Origin: Geosiphon pyriformis
Lineage: Eukaryota > Glomeromycota > Glomeromycetes > Archaeosporales > Geosiphonaceae
Length of the DNA: 64,000 nucleotides
Reading direction: 5' to 3'
Assembly (NCBI GenBank): GCA_016748015.1
Contig: JAAOMT010000503.1
Span: 880,923 to 944,922 of the forward strand
The notes under the pieces: generated by a model
What the model saw: only the letters and a program-made list of their open reading frames with translations
Told to the model about the DNA's origin: nothing
Databases searched by the model: none
Program-made: the position numbers and the translations under genes
Part shown: piece after piece, positions 59,491-64,000 of the stretch
Numbering within the stretch: the first letter of the stretch is position 1
How the letters are laid out: every line of letters starts with the position of its first letter

Positions 59491-61061
59491 ATGTTTTGTC
59501 GAGTACCCCAACCTCTCTTATTTTCTAATCCAAAATTCGCTGAATTATATCACCAGTTAACTACACAATGTATTGTTTCTGAAGGTACAACCAAGGCCTT
59601 GGCCGAAGAAGTAAAAAAGGCAAGTAATTGGTGGTAGCTTCGACTCTCTAACTGCTCGCTCACTTTAAACTCTGCCTTTCTGTGACCAGCAAGAACATAA
59701 TAGAGATAAAGTAGATTATTTGGAATATTTGGCTCTATACAATCAATTACAATTTTTAACTATGAAATCCAAACTTAAGGCAGAGCAGACTATTCGAGCA
59801 GGTCTTTCTGCGAACGTTAGTTCTTTGGCCATATTTAAGCTTTTGAGCTTTAAAAATGACTCAGGAGTTAATAAAGCTTTTACGATTCAAAATTATCCAT
59901 AGACTTTGAAGTCTATCGACAAAGCCATTTCATATGCGGAAGCACAGCAATATTTGGATTTTCACCCAGATGATCACCCAATCGCAAATCATGATGTGAC
60001 TTTATTTGGGCTGCATAATGCAGATCTTCATAAAGCAATTGAAAAAGACTTGCAAGAAATTGTTGTAAGTCAGAGAATTAATCATGTCTTTTTACAGATG
60101 TTTCCCACCTCGTGATATCAATTTTTATGAAACTAAAGTCCTCCAAAGAAATAATAATGTCTTCAATTGGGGAAAAATTAATCAACACCTGTGAAGAAAT
60201 TGCAAAATTTCACTATTTTGGTGAAGGTATGTTACAATTTGTAAAATGTTTTTATAGAATTAAAATCTCGCATAAAGTTGTGCAATTGCTAATTAATTAT
60301 AGAGTTGAATCCAAGGCTATTGTTTGCCAAAGCGACGCAATTGAACAAAATAGTAAAACAGCAGATCGAAGATCTACATATCTCAAAAGTCAATGATACT
60401 TTGTCTGATCAGACTCGTGTAGGTGAACTGTTGACCGAGTATCTAAAGGTATCAAACCTCAAACTATTATGTCCCTCAAATTCATGAAAATTCAATCATA
60501 ATTGACGAGTTCTTGAAGGTGATGTCGGAGATTTTGATCAATCTCTGGAGCATGCTAGAGGAATTCAAATATCGGCACGAATACGAAAAGAACATAATCT
60601 TTGATGATTATTTCTCGAGTATAGTCAATTCCATTGTTTTAAAATTAAGGTTGGTTTCTCTGGGTAAATTTGATTAGCATAATTTTTTATAACTATATGT
60701 CAGATTCTCTCTAATTCTGGTAGGGTTCTTCGGATGAACGCGTTAATTACTGTTTATGATCAACAAACTAGTGAAGCACTTTTATCGATTCGGTAGGAAA
60801 ATAGTTGTATATTCGAATTAATCTATTTGATCATATATAGCATTTTGATTCTCACGTCCTATTATCTGCCTGTTAAACATTTAAAGAGATAATCTTCAGA
60901 TTGAAGAAAATGCCAAGTGCAAAGAATTACGTGAATTGGATGCGAAACTAACAGATTATCAAAGCATTGGTGGAGAATTCGAAGAAGTCATAGAGGCATA
61001 CGGTGAGATCATTAAAAAGATCGAGCTTGCTGAAGATGATATTCAAAGAATAATGAAATAG
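59491..61061 (+). CDS. HAUS4: HAUS augmin-like complex subunit 4
   Basis: Augmin recruits gamma-tubulin to spindle microtubules. Exon 1 (59491-59619) gives MFCRVPQPLLFSNPKFAELY. The next exon begins QEHNRDKVDYLEYLALYNQ after an intron starting GCAAGT. Further exons give TLKSIDKAISYAEAQQY, then IVNSIVLKLRVLRMNALI, then DNLQIEENAKCKEL, and the C-terminal coiled coil LTDYQSIGGEFEEVIEAYGE, which resembles the conserved YEVLGEEFDRLVKEY end of HAUS4. The segment around 60060-60180 could not be joined: the frame entering at the 60099 acceptor and the frame leaving at about 60228 differ by one base. The assignment rests on the N-terminal NPKF and C-terminal motifs and is moderate. Confidence 0.7.
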
Positions 61062-61272
61062 TCCGAGCGTAATGAAAGGTAAGGTTTTGATCATGAATTA
61101 TGTCAAAATTGATTCTATTATTTGCATATTCCAAGGAAGGGAAAAGTCCAATCATGTAATCAAAATTTATAAAGTCATCAAGAAAAAAGGAGATGACCTC
61201 ATGATGTATATATATATATATATATATTTTCAAAAAAATCGGAGCTATTAAAAAACTGCCCCAATTGTTAAA
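61062..61272. other. Convergent intergenic region with (TA)n microsatellite
   Basis: A run of TA repeats lies at about 61205-61228 between the stops of the HAUS4-like gene and the TPR-MYND gene. Confidence 0.6.
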
Positions 61273-62988
61273 TTATTCGCTTCGGACACTTTGTTTCAGT
61301 GCTACCTGCCTAGAGTTTGCACATTGCTGTTTATGCCCTTGTTTCCAATCCTTTTTTTGGCATTCTTTTGAGCAATAGTAAACATTGTTACAGCCGGCAC
61401 AAACCAACAATTTGCTTTTTCTATCAGCGTCGATTTCTCCGTTCTCGTCTTTACGAGAATTACTACCGCAACTATTACACCTCTTGTCTTGGTTTCCACC
61501 CGCTTGTATTCGCTCTCCATCAGGGGATAAAGCAAGTAGTTGTTGTAAGATAGGGGCCAATCGTTCAGCCTCTTGCTTAGAATCTTTCTGTTTGCCAGAT
61601 TTATGTACTTTGGTGGATTTGATCTCAAATAAAGTAATGGCTGTGCGTTTGAGGTCAGTCATTTCAGGTATATGCCCGTATAAATATTCAAATCTTTTTT
61701 CCGCGATTTTGGCTTTATCGTAATAATTGTAAGCCTGCTGAGTGCGCAAATTTTGTAAAGATTGTTTCCTACTGGATGTCGCAGTGGCGGTAGCGTTCTG
61801 AATTGTTAGGACAGATAATGCATAGAGTGCATGCGCGTAAGAAATCGAATCTTTATTCGCCCTTTCGATGTAAGCTTTAAAAGCAAGGATGGCTTCTTCA
61901 CGATGGTCTTGTTGCATATGTATGGAACCTTGAATACTGTACGCATCGACGAAATTCGGGTTTATAGACACCAGCCTCTCAAGGTCTTTAAGACAAAGTT
62001 TGTAGTCCCCATTGGCAAGATAGCAGGATGCTCGAAGATGTAAAAGTCGCGGGTGAAGAGAAGCTTCGAGCTGATTGAGTGCAATAGAAAGAGTCTGGAT
62101 GCAGAATTGGAATTGTTTACCATTAAACAATAACCAAATTACTAATATAAGAGATCTTTAATGCAGATTTTAGGTTAAGAATGGTCCCGCAAAATTAAAA
62201 ACTATGTATGAAAAGGGAATTAAAAAATGCTTACTCTCTGGTGAATTCAGGCTCCAATGTATCAGGTTCCTCCCCTTTCTTGGCGAGAGCTTTTCGCCGT
62301 TCCTCTTGTTCGCCTTTGATTTCTTCTTCCAGTTCTTCGAACGTCGAAGCCTTGCCAAAGTCCCGAGTTGTTTCAGTTTCATCCCCACCGTATTGCAATT
62401 TAAGAAGTTTCTCGTATTGTTGTGCAAGAGACATGATCCTCTGTGACATCTCGGTCGCTTTTTCATCAATTAAAAATGCTTCAACGAGATATTTTGTTGA
62501 TTCAAAGATGTCTTTTTCGTATTTCCGCAAAGTTTCATCATCTGTCTCATCGGGTATTTTCGATGCTAGTTCATACCCCTTTGCAAATAATGCCTTGGCT
62601 TTGAAATACTGTTTAATTTAAAGTTGTTGAGCAATGTACTTTTCTTGAAAAGCAAAGAAACAGAATACAAAACCTCAAGAACTTCAGGATCCTCAGTGTC
62701 TTTCCTTCTGTTACGGGTTTCAAGCAAATCATAACTTGATTTTGCAGGCCTTTCGAAAGCTTGAGCATAGACTTCTTCACGCCCGCGGTCATTTTCATGT
62801 TGATGGTCATGATCGTGGTAATGGGGGTGGCCAACTACCCCATGCTCATGATGCGAGTGATCATGTCCATGGTCATGGTCGTGATCATGGTCATGGTCGT
62901 GATCGTGGTTGTGGTCGTGGTCGTGGTCATGGTCATGTTCATGGTTATGATCAAGTGGGTGGAGAGGGGGTTGAGCTACATCTGCCAT
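61273..62988 (-). CDS. His-rich TPR and MYND zinc-finger protein
   Basis: Three exons: 62674-62988, 62235-62608, 62155-61273, giving 523 aa. Residues about 14-63 are an almost pure His-Asp/His-Glu/Gly tract ([15 protein letters not shown]), likely metal-binding. A helical region follows ([34 protein letters not shown]), then TPR-like repeats: [69 protein letters not shown]. Near the C-terminus an extended zinc finger reads CNSCGSN, then [30 protein letters not shown], the MYND consensus. The acceptor at 62156 is chosen because the later AG at 62149 would give a stop. The family with this exact architecture is not recognised. Chaperone or protein-interaction functions are typical for TPR plus MYND. 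Confidence 0.82.
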
Positions 62989-64000
62989 TGTAGCTTGATG
63001 GTAGAAAGAACTAAGGAGTTGAACTGTGAAATTAATCTTCCAATTTCTGACTTATTTATAAGCCTATCTCGATGTGGGAAATATTCTGCCATAGCCAACT
63101 TTGTCACTAGTTTAGGACAATTTTGATTATCAGTAATGCAATTTCATGCAGGGGATTATGATTTGAATAATACCGAATGTCATTATTCTAGGGATTTTGA
63201 TTTTCTTTTTGCAACGGTTGTAAAAATTTCTGCTCAGACTATATGTAGCTGTGCGAAATCACTTTTGTGAAAATCTATATCATATTGTCAAAATAAGTCT
63301 TGAATATATATCCAAAGTAATTATATCAAGTATATTGTTTTCAGCTGGATTAGATTTTGGGTGTTATTTATTTGAAATTCGAAAATAAACAATTAAAAAA
63401 ATCTAAATAACACAAACAAGGAATTAGCAAATTTCGTCATTTAGAAATACCTATTATTGGAGACGTGAAACTGGGAACTCTGACTGTTTGGCAACTACAT
63501 AATGATTGAAGTAAGACATAAATAATAAGGGATTTTTCATGTTAAATGTGAACAATGTAATTTAACAGTTCAAATAACTCAATGAAAAAAAGATCTATTT
63601 AAGTCAAGTGAAATTTTCAATTTTGGATATCAGATTTTAATTAAAATTTTTAAAAGTTAAAATATACAACCAATTTTTAAAATTGCTTTATTGTTTGTAC
63701 TTCTTTTACAATCTACTTTTATAATATTTTTTTTTAAAGTAAACAAAACTATATATTTTTTATATCTTAATATGTTGTAAAAGTCATTATTATTTGCAAA
63801 ATATTTAATGATAAATTTAAAATATTTATGACATTTTTAACTATTTTTATTATTTATAAAATTTATACAATTGTATTTTAAAATAATTTATAAGTAAATT
63901 ATTATTTTTTTTTTGCATTTATAATTACAATTAAAACAAAAAATAAGAAAAAATAACTTTTTTTAACAGTTTTATTACTGCTTAAATAAAAACAATTTTT
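62989..64000. other. Upstream region of TPR-MYND gene, then AT-rich DNA
   Basis: Ordinary sequence to about 63600 (promoter of the minus-strand gene and unknown), then strongly AT-rich sequence to the window end. No gene seen. Confidence 0.4.

Noticed and set aside
62736-63126. Plus-strand open frames rich in His/Gly or Val/Met over the TPR-MYND start
   Set aside because: They are antisense readings of the His-Asp repeat of the minus-strand gene.

Overview
This window is fungal nuclear DNA. The inference comes from AT-rich sequence, spliceosomal genes with many short introns of roughly 50-110 bp, a fungal riboflavin-pathway gene, and LINE and Ty3/gypsy families of the kind that fill arbuscular mycorrhizal (Glomeromycotina) genomes. 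The species is not proven. All exon maps were read by eye from splice signals, frame and family motifs; no alignment or RNA data were available.

Layout. 1-3390: the end of a gypsy LTR in plus orientation, then a heavily AT-decayed LINE fragment. 4303-10849: a compact island with RIB3 (+), VPS60/CHMP5 (-), TMA22/DENR (+) and PRI1 (-). 10850-12764: AT-rich DNA without genes. 12765-42830: one nest of transposons. 42831-43992: AT-rich DNA. 43993-62988: a second island with a YOP1/HVA22-like gene (+), ERH (-), ESF1 (+), xanthine dehydrogenase (-), MLH3 (+), HAUS4-like (+) and a His-rich TPR-MYND protein (-). 62989-64000: AT-rich, no gene seen.

The nest is the most striking structure. A minus-strand LINE (endonuclease, RT, RNase H, C-terminal domain, poly(A) tail) is split twice. 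A pogo/Tigger-like DNA transposon sits at 13264-28647 with a TA duplication. A dUTPase-carrying gypsy element (gypsy-1) sits at 31111-41105. Inside the pogo transposase gene is a second, related gypsy element (gypsy-2) at 16331-27443 with a 4-bp duplication. Inside the integrase of that one is a solo LTR of the first gypsy family (18339-19319). The reading frames of the host elements resume across the insertions. Both gypsy elements share the order gag - zinc knuckle - protease - Cys-rich domain - dUTPase - RT - RNase H - integrase.

The host genes are housekeeping functions: riboflavin synthesis, ESCRT, translation re-initiation, primase, ER shaping, rRNA processing, purine catabolism, mismatch/meiotic repair and spindle assembly. 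They are not a pathway cluster. They are packed as divergent pairs sharing 194-237 bp upstream regions, or convergent pairs 147-411 bp apart. Four introns appear to use GC-AG splice sites with GCAAG donors. ERH seems to have a first coding exon consisting only of the ATG. XDH and the HAUS4-like gene each contain one junction I could not join with canonical signals.
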